Source of the DNA: Combretum micranthum
Lineage: Eukaryota > Streptophyta > Magnoliopsida > Myrtales > Combretaceae
Reading direction: 5' to 3'
NCBI GenBank assembly: GCA_024138025.1
Contig: JAMXBD010002786.1
Span: 62,001-126,000, forward strand
DNA length: 64,000 nucleotides
Made by a program: the position numbers and the translations under genes. The notes under the pieces were generated by a model. It searched no databases. It was given only the letters and a program-made list of their open reading frames with translations, and was not told where the DNA came from. This document shows positions 1 to 10,640 of the stretch, one piece after another (positions within the stretch are counted from its first letter, which is position 1; every line of letters begins with the position of its first letter).

Positions 1-1598
1 TCAAAGTCATAAATAAGCATTTAAAGGTCCTATTATATCTTAAATCGCTTAATAAATACTTATTTGATCAAATAACAAACTTCGGAAAATTTTAGAAAAA
101 GTTTTTAAAATTCAAAAGCACAGGTCCCGGCGGCTTTGAGCCGGTGTTCGATACTCTAGAAATCAACACTGCCAACACTGGCAGTGTTTAAGGGTACGCC
201 GACTGCCTTTCATCCTACGCTGGCGGCCTTGAGCCGGCATAGAATCCAAAACCCAAAATTTTTCAAAACGTCCAGAGAGGTCTAAGCCGTCCGCTTACCC
301 GGATACGCAGGCAGCTTTGACACATACGCCGGCGGCCTTGATTCCCAGCGGCTGGTGTACAATATGAAAGAATGAACGCCGGCTGACTTTTCTAGCGAAA
401 GCCGGCGGCATTCGGTCGGCCTTAAAAAATCTGATTTTGTGGGCTTCCAACACCGCCTGTAGGCCGGTGGCGTAGAAACTCAAATTGTCGGCGTACGTTC
501 TGAAGAACAAATGCTGGCAATTTTTATTGTAAAAGCCGGCGGTTTAGAAAAGCGGCGTTAAGAAATTTGAATCCAACGCTGCCTCTATGCCGGCGGCATT
601 GAATTCTCAGGTGCCGATGTACGTTTAAAAACAGGCTTAAACGACAAAACACAAATCCCCTGTTTTTCTACTTTGAAAATTCAATCCTATAACACTTTAA
701 AACCTTCCTCAACTACATTTTCAACCTCATATACTAACCCCTACCTACACTACTCAATCTTAGCAACTCAAAACAAGAAATCAACACATTTAAACACTTC
801 CAATTCCACTTCAATCCATTCTAAATTTTTCCTACACAAATCCTCTTCACATCCTCCCAACACTTCATATCACTTCTACCATACAAGCACAAACTCACAC
901 ACTCACAAAACACATTCCTAGCTCATCTCAATACATGAACAAGCAATTTAGATAACCTTCAACTCATTTCATTTAAAAGCTCATACAATCACAACAAGAA
1001 AGGAAAACAAAATAACAATCATAATTGAATCAACTCACATACATATACTTTGTCTTGAGGAGAACTTTGATTTTTAAAACTTGATGTTGTTCTTGACTTG
1101 AACTTGGAAATGGAATTGAAAGAGGAAGAGAAAAGGAAGAAAGAAAAGAGAAAATTCGGATAAAATGATGGCTGCCCCTAAAAGTGGTCTAATTGAGCAA
1201 AATTAAGCCTCAAACATATTCCAAATTTACCCTTGAAGGCATATGCAACTTTAATTTGCATTTTAAATAAATTTGAGTCTCATTTGAGGCTTCATTTGGG
1301 CATAATTGCTAATTTAATTAAAGAAAACTATATCAACTAATCTTATGGAAAACCAAGATTGATTTTATAAATCTAACTTAACTTAACACCTTAATGTATA
1401 AAAGACATAGTTTAATAACTATACTACACACTCATTAGTGCATATAAAACAAAAGTATTAATTCCAATACATATGCAAAATAATACATTTAGATTATTAC
1501 TAACACAACTATACCAACATCATGCTCATTAATTCAACAATTAAAATAAATAAATAAACACATGGAATTTAAATAGAATTGAAATCTAGGTCATTTCA
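1..1598 (-). repeat. 3' LTR of the gypsy element (partial)
   Basis: Position 1 pairs with 7733, and the two copies stay collinear up to tcatttca (1591-1598 against 9317-9324). About 1.25 kb of this LTR should lie beyond the left edge. In the GC-rich part (about 120-640) the copies differ at a few percent of sites, mostly C/T and G/A changes. No gene is visible; short open frames here reappear in the other LTR and are fortuitous. Confidence 0.93.
120..645. repeat. GC-rich iterated module inside the 3' LTR
   Basis: A roughly 500 bp island of high GC in an otherwise AT-rich LTR. It is built from imperfect repeats of a core like GCCGGCGGC followed by TTGA or TTGAG, in both orientations, for example near 128, 220, 326, 402, 470, 536 and 585. 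The other LTR carries the same module at 7857-8365. Self-complementary CCGGCGG cores could form hairpins. Function unknown. Confidence 0.75.
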
Positions 1599-1612
1599 TT
1601 CTTCCTTTCTTC
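1599..1612 (-). other. polypurine tract of the gypsy element
   Basis: Directly next to the 3' LTR; on the minus strand it reads GAAGAAAGGAAGAA followed by the LTR start TGAAATGA. A purine run at this place is where plus-strand DNA synthesis is primed in LTR retrotransposons. Confidence 0.8.
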
Positions 1613-1646
1613 AAGAAGTTTCGTCCCCGAAACTTAACTCACCTTC

Positions 1647-2078
1647 TTACTCAAAATGTTCAGGATATTTCTGTCTCATTACGCTCTCTACTTTCCAAAC
1701 CGCTTCTCTTTCAGATTGATTACTCCACTGGACTTTCACCATCGGTATGACTTTATTCCTCAAGTTTTTGTCCATTTTTCCCAAAATTCTTATCGGTTTC
1801 TCTTCAGTAGTCAAATCTGGTAGTATTTCTGGTTGATTTGTATCCAATATTGCGTCGGAATCAGATATGCATTTTCTAAGCTGAGACCCATGAAAAACGT
1901 TATGAACACCTGATAAACTTGGTGGTAGCGCTAATGTATAAGCTAATGGCCCAATCCGTTCCAATATTTCATATGGCCCAATGTATCTTGGATTCAATTT
2001 GCTCCTCACACCAAATCTGAAAACTCCTTTTGTCGGGGATATCTTGAGAAACACATAATCTCCAAGTTCAAACTCCAA
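1647..2078 (-). pseudogene. gypsy integrase C-terminus with chromodomain-like tail
   Basis: 143 residues. The first half has the integrase C-terminal pattern: a hydrophobic FELGDYVFLKISP stretch, NPRYIGPYEILERIG, and a conserved HNVFHGSQLRKC block near residue 59-70. The last 50 residues (KVQWSN, then EAVWKVESVM and RQKYPEHF just before the stop) look like the chromodomain that chromoviruses use to target chromatin. It is the 3' end of the polyprotein and ends 34 bp before the polypurine tract. It shares its frame with the integrase core at 2166-2531 but is separated from it by stops, so it is a broken fragment. Confidence 0.85.
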
Positions 2079-2165
2079 AGGTCTTCTTCTTAAATCGACA
2101 TAACTTTTATCAGTCTTGAGCAGCTTTCAATCTCTGTTTGATCATTTGAATCTATCAACTGCTTG

Positions 2166-2531
2166 TTACAAATCAGGTCTAATCAACACTCTCTCGCCCA
2201 CATCATCCCAATGTAAAGGAGATCTACATTTTCTCCCATATAACGCTTCATACGGAGCCATCTGAATCGATGCCTGATAACTATTATTGTAAGCAAATTC
2301 AACCAGTGGTAAGTGTTCATCCCAATTCCTTCCAAAATCTAATGCACAAGCTCTAAGCATATCCTCAAGAATTTGAATCGTCCTTTCTGATTGCCCGTCA
2401 GTTTGTGGATGAAAAGCTGTACTAAATTGTAATTTTGTCCCAAAAGCTTCATGAAGACTTTTCCAGAATCGGCTGACAAATCTAGTATCTCTATCTGAAG
2501 TGATGGTCATCGGTATACCATGTAATCTCAC
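2166..2531 (-). pseudogene. gypsy integrase catalytic core (second half)
   Basis: 121 residues covering the C-terminal part of the DDE core: the second catalytic Asp in ITSDRDTRF, the block [14 protein letters not shown] with the catalytic Glu, then [21 protein letters not shown]. Integrase inserts the cDNA into the chromosome. The start codon assigned here is not biological; the fragment continues from the piece at 2600-2950, which lies in another frame, so a frameshift separates the two. Confidence 0.88.
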
Positions 2532-2599
2532 TATCTCTCATATGTAAATCTGAGCCAATCTTTCAAGTGAATGCCCAACTCTCAGTGGAACGAAATGAT

Positions 2600-2950
2600 C
2601 TAAATCATTTCATTCTTGGCTACTGTCTTTGGTAAAGCCGTCACAAAATCCATAGTTATCTCATCCCATTTCCATTCCGGAATTCTTAATGGTTGCAATT
2701 CTCCTCCAGGTCGTTGATGCTCGATCTTCACTTGTTGACATACCAAACACTTAGAGACAAATCTTGCAATATCCTTCTTCATTCCTTCCCACCAAAAATG
2801 TCGCTTCAAGTCTCGATACATCTTGTGTTTCCAGGATGGATTGAATATGAGGAGGAATGCGCTTCCTTCATAATTTGGTGTCTCAATCATAGATCTCGGG
2901 TACATAAATTCTATCCTTAAACCTGATAATACCTTATCATCAATCCTCAT
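2600..2950 (-). pseudogene. gypsy integrase N-terminus (zinc-binding) and start of core
   Basis: 116 residues. It carries the HHCC-type region (HKMYRDLKRHFWW, then CLVCQQVK with the two zinc-binding cysteines) followed by the start of the catalytic core with the first Asp in EITMDFVTALPK. The residues before HKMYRDLK do not read like the usual start of the HHCC motif, so the first histidine may be lost. Frame differs from both neighbours. Confidence 0.85.
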
Positions 2951-2970
2951 CTCTTTTCTCCTCTTTTTAC

Positions 2971-3180
2971 CTATCTACTTTTCAATTTCTGGCTTCCAGG
3001 TTCTTCAAGTTGTCCTTGCTTGATTTGATCCAGAATCGTCGGTTGCAATGATAAACTCGCTAGCATAATGTCAACATTTTCCATAGCTATCTCAATATTC
3101 ATCCTTTGAAGATCTTCTTGTAATTCCCGTTGAGTAGTAACCAGAGATTCCACATTCCTTGGTTTCTTTCTACTGCGCAT
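2971..3180 (-). pseudogene. linker between RNase H and integrase of the gypsy element
   Basis: 69 residues, Glu/Gln/Lys-rich (QRELQEDLQRMNIEIA, then QPTILDQIKQGQ), at the place where gypsy polyproteins join RNase H to integrase. No catalytic motif is expected. Frame differs from the RNase H fragment it overlaps by 11 bases, so a frameshift lies between 3170 and 3180. Confidence 0.6.
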
Positions 3181-3424
3181 CTGCTACCACATTGGCTTTT
3201 CCCGGGTGATACAAAATTTCAACATTGTAATCTTTGATTAACTCCAACCACCTTCGTTGTCGCATGTTCAATTCCTTTTGAGTGAAAATGTATTTCAAAC
3301 TCTTGTGATCCGTGAATATCTTACACTTTTCACCAAATAAATAATGTCTCCAAAGCTTCAATGCTAATACCACCGCGGCTAGCTCGAGATCATGAATTGG
3401 GTAATTCCTCTCATGGGGCTTCAA
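3170..3424 (-). pseudogene. gypsy RNase H domain (C-terminal part)
   Basis: 84 residues with the signature of the retrotransposon RNase [39 protein letters not shown] with the Asp of TDHKSL, and [12 protein letters not shown] near the end. RNase H removes the RNA strand after first-strand synthesis. The N-terminal part is spread over broken frames between 3424 and 3503. Confidence 0.88.
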
Positions 3425-3502
3425 TTGTCTTGAGGCATAAGCTAACTCGATTATCTTGCATCAAAACACATCCGAGTCCTTGAAGTGAAGCATCACTATA
3501 AA

Positions 3503-4372
3503 TCACGAACTCTTCTCCGCTAACTGGTAGTGCCAAAATCGGTGCAGAAACCAATCGTTCTTCAGCTCAAGAAAACTCTGATTACAATCTTCATCCCAAT
3601 CAAACTTCACATATTTTCTCGTCAACTTAGTTAATGGTGAAGCGATTTTGGAAAAACCTTGTACAAATCTTCTATAATAGCTTGCCAAACCCAGAAAACT
3701 TCGTACTTCCATGACACTTGTCGGTGGTGGCCAGTCCAATACCGCTCTAATCTTTTCCGGATCAACAGATATTCCTTCTTTTGTAATGATATGTCCCAAG
3801 AATGCAACTTCTCTCAACCAAAACTTGCACTTGCTAAATTTAGCATAAAGCTTCCTCTCTCTCAATCTTTGCAAAACAAGTCTCAAATGTTTCTCATGTT
3901 CTTCCACATTCTTTGAATACACCAATATATCATCAATGAAGACTATTACAAATTGATCCAGATAATCCTTAAATACCCTATTCATCAAATCCATAAAAGC
4001 AGCAGGGGCATTTGTTAAACCGAAAGGCATAACCATAAACTCAAAATGTCCATATCTTGTTCTGAAAGCAGTCTTGGATATATCTTGTTGCTTAATCTTG
4101 AGTTGATGATATCCGGATCTCAAATCTATCTTGGAAAATAATGCAGCATCTCTCAGTTGATCAAATAAATCATCAATTCGAGGAAGTGGATACTTGTTCT
4201 TGATTGTCACTTGATTTAATTCTCTATAGTCTATACACATTCTTAGACTTCCATCTTTCTTCTTAACAAATAATACCGGAGCACCCCAAGGAGAAATACT
4301 TGGACGAATAAACCCTAAGTGTTGTAATTCCTCCAACTGACTTTTCAATTCTTTCAACTCAGCCGGAGCCAT
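3503..4372 (-). pseudogene. gypsy reverse transcriptase
   Basis: 289 residues holding most of the RT domain: [20 protein letters not shown], the catalytic Asp of [13 protein letters not shown] (D83), [17 protein letters not shown], and the active-site FIDD (145-148) within [10 protein letters not shown], followed by the thumb and connection ([16 protein letters not shown]). It copies element RNA into cDNA. It is in frame with the protease fragment at 4415-5422, separated by a single TGA; the canonical start lies upstream of the first Met here. The C-terminal 14 residues depart from the family pattern, indicating a frameshift near 3540. Confidence 0.95.
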
Positions 4373-4414
4373 ACGGTATGGAGCTTTAGAAATAGGTGTA
4401 GTCCCTGTATCAAC

Positions 4415-5422
4415 TCAATCCTCAAAAATCAACCTATCCGGTGGCAAACCTGGTAATTCATCAAGAAAAACATCAATAAATTCCCTTACTACTGGCACCA
4501 TATCAACTCGGAGTTCTTCACTACCCATTGTAGTTCTCATATCCTTCTCCCACAATTCCATAGAATACATACTCCTCGGTCTCCTTCTTTCCAACACATG
4601 AAGTAGTCTTCTACCTTCCAACTCAAAACTCACTTCCGCTTTACTACAATCTATTGTAGCTTTGTAAAGATTTAACCAATTCATTCCAAGAATAACATCA
4701 AAATCGATTAAAGGCAAAACTAACATATCTATTGGCATGCTTTCATCAGAAATCACAACATCAACATTCCTACATACACATGGCTCTTTGGATTGCACAC
4801 CAAAAGGAGTATTTACACTCATCACTCTATCATACAACACTTCAGAAGACAAACCACACTCATTCACAAAGCTTTCAGCAATACATGCATGAGTAGCACC
4901 AGTGTCAATTAAAGTATATGCAGGATGATTTGCAATCTGTATTATACCTGCCAGTGTATCAACCGAAGGAGCTTTCTCACATTGTTGTAAAGCAAATACT
5001 CTAGCAGCTGTCATTCCCTTTCCAAAGTTCGGTCCTTCATTCCTAGGCTTTTCTTTACAATTTGCCACATGATGACCTCTTTGTTGACAATGAGCACAAA
5101 AGATGGGCTTCAATTTAGGTTCAGGACAGTCAGAAGCTTTATGACCTACTTTCCCACATGCAAAGCAAGCTCCAGGAGTCCATTTACATTGAAATGATTC
5201 ATGAGGCCCAAAACATATAGGGCATCGCCTATCAAATGGAATGGATGGCATAGAAGTCTTCACCATTTGTCCCGAGCTTGGTTTCTTACCCAAATATGGT
5301 CGCTTGCCTTTGTTAACATTACCAAACCTTGAATAAGGAGTGTATGATGTCACCGATCTCTTGCCCATAAATGTAGCACGTCTATCCCTCTGAGCTTTAT
5401 TTTCATTATTAATTTGTTCCAC
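4415..5422 (-). pseudogene. gypsy Gag C-terminus (zinc knuckles) and protease
   Basis: 335 residues. Residues 67-79 form a divergent Cys-rich knuckle, 86-99 a canonical CCHC knuckle (CFACGKVGHKASDC) and 109-122 another CCHC-like one (CAHCQQRGHHVANC); these bind genomic RNA. The aspartic protease follows, with the active-site triad in LIDTGA (171-176) and the flap/C-lobe motif ILGMNWL (244-250). The end, DELPGLPPDR, is the usual lead-in to RT, and a TGA at 4415-4417 cuts the frame there. CGA-to-TGA deamination is a plausible cause. Confidence 0.93.
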
Positions 5423-5533
5423 TAACTTTGCCTTGATTACTTTTCAGACAGTGTTGACAATTGAAACTTCTTGACCTCACTCTTAATCTCCATGTTCAAG
5501 CCATCTTGAAACTTTTGAACTTTCATGCTCTCA

Positions 5534-6273
5534 TCATTGTAATTGTACCGCAAATCTAAGCAATCTGCAATATTCTGCATGATATTCTTCAACAGTTTTA
5601 TTTCCTTGCCTTAGACTTAACCAACTCGATATCATTTGTTCCCGCACTGTGGATGGAATGTATTGCAAGAAAAAGGCTTCCTTAAATCTGTTCCATGGTA
5701 TCGGCCTTACATATCCTTCACTATTCAATCTCCACCAATTATATGCATCTCCCTTCAACATATATATAGCCAAATCAACTTTCCTATGCTCAGGTACTTC
5801 ACAAGCTGCAAACGCTTTCTCGAGCTCCACTATCCAACCTTCCGTTCGAGTTGGATCCAAAACAGTTCCATCAAAATCAGGTACTAGTCTGACAAAATCA
5901 TGTAACTTGACTTGATCATTTCGGTCTCCCATTGGTACTTGTGGTTCTTCTCTCACAGTTGATGGATGATATTGCTGCATAAATTGTTGTTGTTGTTGAT
6001 ACATCATTTGTTGGTACTGTTGAACTATTGCAAACATATCTCGAAAACATAGTGAACACATTATTCGGATCTCCAGCAGGCATCTGAGGCATAGCTGGAT
6101 ATGCTGGCATTTGAGGAGGCTGGATTTGGTGCAGTAGAAGCCGAAGCCGGTGATGGAGTCGAAGTAGAAGCTGGAATACTAGCTGATGCAGAAGCTGAAA
6201 TAGTAGACTGAGAAGGAGGTGGCATACTTTCTCTTTCCGAAGATTGTCGGGTTACTCTTCGTGACCTATCCAT
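5534..6273 (-). pseudogene. gypsy Gag N-terminus and capsid (frameshifted)
   Basis: Three overlapping pieces in three frames: 6061-6273 (start Met, Arg-rich then a Ser/Ala/Pro-rich low-complexity stretch), 5916-6110, and 5534-6061 with the retrotransposon Gag core. The core shows a Gln-rich run, then FVRLVPDFDGTVLDPT, KVDLAIYMLKGDAYNWW and TVEEYHAEYCRLLRF, typical of plant Ty3/gypsy capsid. The Met at 6273 is about 190 bases from the primer-binding site, a reasonable leader. At least two frameshifts and stops between 5422 and 5534 break the Gag reading frame. Confidence 0.88.
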
Positions 6274-6466
6274 CTTTTAAACAAACATGCAACATATGTA
6301 TGACATATAATAATTTTACAAGGTCAAATCAACATCAAAACAATTAATAAACCAATTAGACATTCAAACATAAAACTTAATATAAACAAGTCCTATATAT
6401 GTCTAACTAAACTCACGCATCTAAGGTCAAGTCACCACTATTTAATCAAACAATTTCATAAACATA

Positions 6467-6478
6467 GCTCTGATACCA
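6467..6478 (-). other. primer-binding site of the gypsy element (tRNA-Met)
   Basis: On the minus strand it reads TGGTATCAGAGC, complementary to the 3' end of plant initiator tRNA-Met, two bases from the 5' LTR. It fixes the inner LTR border at 6481. Confidence 0.93.
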
Positions 6479-6480
6479 TC

Positions 6481-9324
6481 TGTAAAGACCCGACCCTCTA
6501 AATCTCGAGACTTAGAGTACGAGTCCCAACCACATATAACTTTTATTATATGTAAGGTTGTCCTAAATCTAACAGTTTATGAAATTGTTTGATCAAAATC
6601 ACTATAACTTTATAAAGAACTTTTAAACAAAACAAGATTGCTAACAAAAGCAATCTATACATACATTTACATCATATAAACATTTTTAGTGTCAATACAA
6701 GACACTACAAAATTTACATGTTTTCTTAAAACAAAAGAATCCTAAAGGATCTTAAGGTCTTTACAAAAATGGCTTAACTAACAAGCCTTCTATACATAAC
6801 TTTTCCTTAGCAAAATTCCTTCCAAAGGTCCAGGGTGATCGGATCCTATTCGTCCCAACATCAGAAATCTCTCGAAATCGGACCCATAGCCCAAATCATC
6901 ATAAAACTCGTCTCCAATACCTTCAAAGCAGCAAAAGTGAGCCAGAAGGCCCAGTACACAATAACAAATGCAAAACAAATCATCAATCAATGTAATGCAT
7001 CATTAGACAGGTGATTATCTTTATTACATTTTCTTTCACAAATCAAAAGAGGGTATTCAAACCCGGTCACGCTTCGGGAATTCAGGATCCTGAGTAACAG
7101 CAGCTGCTCAGGGGTTGATATAAGCAGTCCGAATACTTATATCTCCTATATCTATTTCATGAAGATAATAGCTTCATTTAGGTTTAAAAGCCGTTGCCCG
7201 ACTCTACTTAAACTCAGTCCATAACATGAGCCTAGTTCACAAGTTCCCATAAACTTTGAACTAAATCATGGTATTTCCCCCTAAGTTTAAGCAAACGTTA
7301 CTCAGATGCTATTCCCCCCTATCAGCTACCCACTTAACCAAAAGAATCGCTATTGCATCATAGCGTACCATTGCATCATGACTTGGTTAAGTGCCTAACT
7401 AACATGTCATTGCATCATGACAGGTTTCCTGCTCCTCGGACCAGATTAAACAGCGTAATAGACATCCAATTAATTCAAATATTAAGTCAAATCAATTTAA
7501 ATCAGATTAAGAATGCCTATTCCTAGCAATCATCAAACAAGTTATTGCGTACCTGAACCCGTTAGTATATAACTAGGATCTCTCGGTGAAGAACTAACCG
7601 AAGAATCCTTAACTGAAATAGGAATATCACAATAATCAATGAATCAATAAATATAGATTTCCCTCTCACAATTATACATACATATTATATCTATATATCA
7701 CAAATAAATCAAAGAAATTCATATAATTGAATTCAAAGTCATAAATAAGCATTTAAAGGTCCTATTATATCTTAAATAGCTTAATAAATACTTATTTGAT
7801 CAAGTAACAAACTTCGGAAAATTTTAGAGAAAGTTTTTAAAATTCAAAAGCATAGGTCCCGGCGGCTTTGAGCCGGTGTTCGATACTTTGGAAATCAACA
7901 CTGCCAACGCTGGCAGTGTTCAAGGGTACGCCGACTGCCTTTCATCCTATGCCGACGGCCTTGAGCCGGCGTAGAATCCAAAACCTAAAATTTTTCAAAA
8001 CGTTCAGAGAGGTCTACGCCGTCCGCTTACCCAGATACGCGGGCAGCTTTGACACATACGCCGGCGGCCTTGATTCCCAGCGGCCAGCGTACAATATGAA
8101 AGAATGAACGCCAGCTGACTTTTCTAGCGAAAGTCGGCGGCATTCGGTCGGCCTTAAGAAATCTAATTCTGTGGGCTTCCAACACCGCCTGTAGGCTGGC
8201 GGCGTAGAAACTCAAATTGCCGGAGTACGTTCTGAAGAACAAACGCTGGCAATTTTTATTGTAAAAGCCGGCGGTTTAGCAAAGCGGCGTTAAGAAATTT
8301 GAATCCAACGCTGCCTCTACGCCGGCGGCATTGAATTCCCAGGTGCCGGCGCACGTTTAAAAAAAGGCTTAAACGACAAAACACAAATCCCCTGTTTTTC
8401 TACTTTGAAAATTCAATCCTATAACACTTTAAAACCTTCCTCAACTACATTTTCAACCTCATATACTAACCCCTACCTACACTACTCAATCTTAGCAACT
8501 CAAAACAAGAAATCAACACATTTAAGCACTTCCAATTCCACTTCAATCCATTCTAAATTTTTCCTACACAAATCCTCTTCACATCCTCCCAACACTTCAT
8601 ATCACTTCTATTATAAAAGCACAAACTCACACACTCACAAAATACATTCCTAGCTCATCTCAATACATGAACAAGCAATTTAGATAACCTTCAACTCATT
8701 TCATTTAAAAGCTCATACAATCACAACAAGAAAGGAAAACAAAATAACAATCACAATTGAATCAACTCACATACATATACTTTGTCTTGAGGAGAACTTT
8801 GATTTTTAAAACTTGATGTTGTTCTTGACTTGAACTTGGGAATGGAATTGAAAGAGGAAGAGAAAGGAAAAAAAAAGAGAAATTCGGATAAAATGATGGC
8901 TTCCCCTAAAAGTGGTCTAATTGAGCAAAATTAAGCCTCAAACATATTCCAAATTTACCCTTGAAGGCATATGCAACTTTAATTTGCATTTTAAATAAAT
9001 TTGAGTCTCATTTGAGGCTTCATTTGGCATAATTGCTAATTTAATTAAAGAAAACTCTATCAACTAATCTTATGGAAAACCAAGATTGATTTTAAAATCT
9101 AACTTAACTTAACACCTTAATGTATAAAAGACATAGTTTAATAACTATACTACACACTCATTAATGCATATAAAACAAAAGTATTAATTCCAATACATAT
9201 GCAAAATAATACATTTAGATTATTACTAACACAACTATACCAACATCATGCTCATTAATTCAACAATTAAAATAAATAAATAAACACATGGAATTTAAAT
9301 AGAATTGAAATCTTGGTCATTTCA
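6481..9324 (-). repeat. 5' LTR of the gypsy element (2.84 kb, complete)
   Basis: Runs from TGTAAAGACC (6481, next to the primer-binding site) to TCATTTCA (9324), so on the minus strand it starts TGAAATGA and ends TTTACA, the usual TG...CA. The segment 7733-9324 matches 1-1598. It has a GC-rich module (7857-8365), a block with CATTGCATCATGACA-like repeats (7360-7430) and CTGAGTAACAGCAGCTGCTC (7091-7110), both shared in diverged form with S1 and S2. At 6790-6990 on the minus strand an open frame contains an acidic DEFYDDLGYGSDF stretch preceded by an AG, comparable with the mini-exons in the A-D family. No host gene. Confidence 0.93.
7857..8365. repeat. GC-rich iterated module inside the 5' LTR
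   Basis: Second copy of the module at 120-645, with the same spaced CCGGCGGC/TTGA cores. Differences from the first copy concentrate at CpG or former CpG sites, for example around 7949-7957 and 8091-8093. Confidence 0.75.
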
Positions 9325-10554
9325 GAAAGATTTAAACTTAATACCCTATTTTATAAGTATCCTTTAATCTTTTCCTTTTATCATTATCTCTCTCTCTCCT
9401 CACAACTAAGTTGTTGCCCCTTTTTTCTCTTTTCTCCATTGGTTTCTTCTTCTTCTTCTTTTTCTTTCACTTTTTCTTCAAAATCAAGTCCACAAATCTC
9501 CATTAAAACAAGAATTGATAAGGAATCAAGCTAGGAAAGAAGAGTAGAGAAGGAAAACAAGCTTGAAGTGTAAAGAGAACTCAAGTGAGCATGTGTTCTT
9601 GACAAGATAAGTTGTTATCTCCTTGTTTTCTTTGTTGTTTACTTATGTATGTGATATATAAATGTTAGAAATGGGTTCAAAGTGTTGTTTACATATGTAA
9701 TTGTTGGTTAATTGTATGTTGGAGGTTGGGATTGTGATGAAGAAGATGATGAATAGTGAAGTTGGGGTTTGTAGGAATGATTTGATGTTTGATGTATATG
9801 ATGAGGGGAATTTGTGCTTTTGATGTTGTTTGAAGTGTATAATATGTTATATGAAGTCTTTATGATGTTTAAGTTGTATTAAAATATGTAAAAGTTGATA
9901 TATTGTGTAAAGGAAACGTGGAAAATGTGTGTATGGCTGTCAAAAAATTTTCCCAAATTAGTACTACCTTGTACACGGACGTGCATGAGCTTGTGCTGAT
10001 CAAAATAAGCTCTCAGATCACTTTTTTAACCTCTAACCCACCTTGTACACGGGCGTGTTTGTGGTTATGTAGGTCATAAAACCTTGAAAAACTCCTCTCG
10101 GGTCACTTTTTAGTGCCCAACAAGGCCCTAAGCACGGCTATGTACTAGGTAGTGTGCTTTCCCCTATTTCTTATCTTGATCGTATTTTAGCCATAACTTT
10201 TTTATCCGACCTACGATTGGGATGATTCAAGTTGTTTTGGAAAGCTCAAAAAGAGATCTATAACTTTCATGTTTTAAGTTTTTATGAATTCAAAAATTAT
10301 CCATGCTTAAATATTAGTTCTTTCCAGCTATTGTGTTTTCCTAAACAAAGTCAAAACTTATTTTTATTTCTCAATGTTTGTTGTTAAGTGTAAATAAATC
10401 TTTTTAAGTTGAAATGAGATAGATAAGTGATATTTGATGTGTTATGTGAGTTAATTGATGTAATTAAATATGGGTTAAGTAGATTTAATTTAACAAATAA
10501 TTAGATTAAATCTAGAAGTTAGTTATAAAATGAACTTAGCTAACAAACTTAGTT
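9325..10554 (+). repeat. left part of LTR S1 (interrupted)
   Basis: Reverse-complement similarity with S2 (about 36830-37900) runs through this segment, including a pyrimidine-rich leader (9360-9480), AACAAGCTTGAAGTGTAAAG (near 9557), and AAAGAGATCTATAACTTTCATG (near 10249). A block with two CTTGTACACGGRCGTG motifs (9968 and 10042) is the equivalent of the GC-rich module in the gypsy LTR. The segment stops at the copia border and resumes at 28076; its left end was separated by the gypsy insertion. No convincing gene. Confidence 0.75.
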
Positions 10555-10576
10555 TGTTGATCCCAAAAAGATAACC

Positions 10577-10578
<2 letters not shown>

Positions 10579-10639
<61 letters not shown>
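10579..10639 (+). repeat. 61-base poly-G run
   Basis: Uninterrupted guanines between ATAACCCC and a TGGGG spacer, at the left junction of solo LTR A. The matching place in the 5' LTR (22681-22688) has only about 7 G. It may be real slippage or an assembly artefact. Confidence 0.9.

Positions 10640-10640
<1 letters not shown>

Larger units (their letters stand above)
1..9324 (-). mobile_element. Ty3/gypsy chromovirus (Tekay/Del-like), minus strand, decayed
   Basis: An LTR retrotransposon read right to left: 5' LTR (6481-9324), primer-binding site (6467-6478), gag (from 6273), protease, reverse transcriptase, RNase H, integrase with a chromodomain-like end (to 1647), polypurine tract, then a 3' LTR cut by the window edge. 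The order PR-RT-RH-IN is that of Ty3/gypsy. A C-terminal chromodomain-like region after integrase and long LTRs point to a Tekay/Del-type chromovirus; the clade is my inference from protein patterns. Coding fragments lie in different frames and one in-frame stop separates protease from RT, so this copy cannot make its polyprotein. The flank at 9325-9329 (gaaag) would be one target duplication; the other lies outside the window. The element sits inside the older LTR S1. Confidence 0.93.

Noticed and set aside
673..921. 82-codon Ser/Thr/His-rich frame, repeated at 8405-8653
   Set aside because: It is the same LTR segment in both LTRs, a pyrimidine-rich leader with no signs of coding selection or a domain.
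7355..7430. CRISPR-like spaced repeats (CATTGCATCATGACA)
   Set aside because: Two or three short imperfect repeats inside a plant LTR, recurring in related LTRs S1 and S2; not a CRISPR array.
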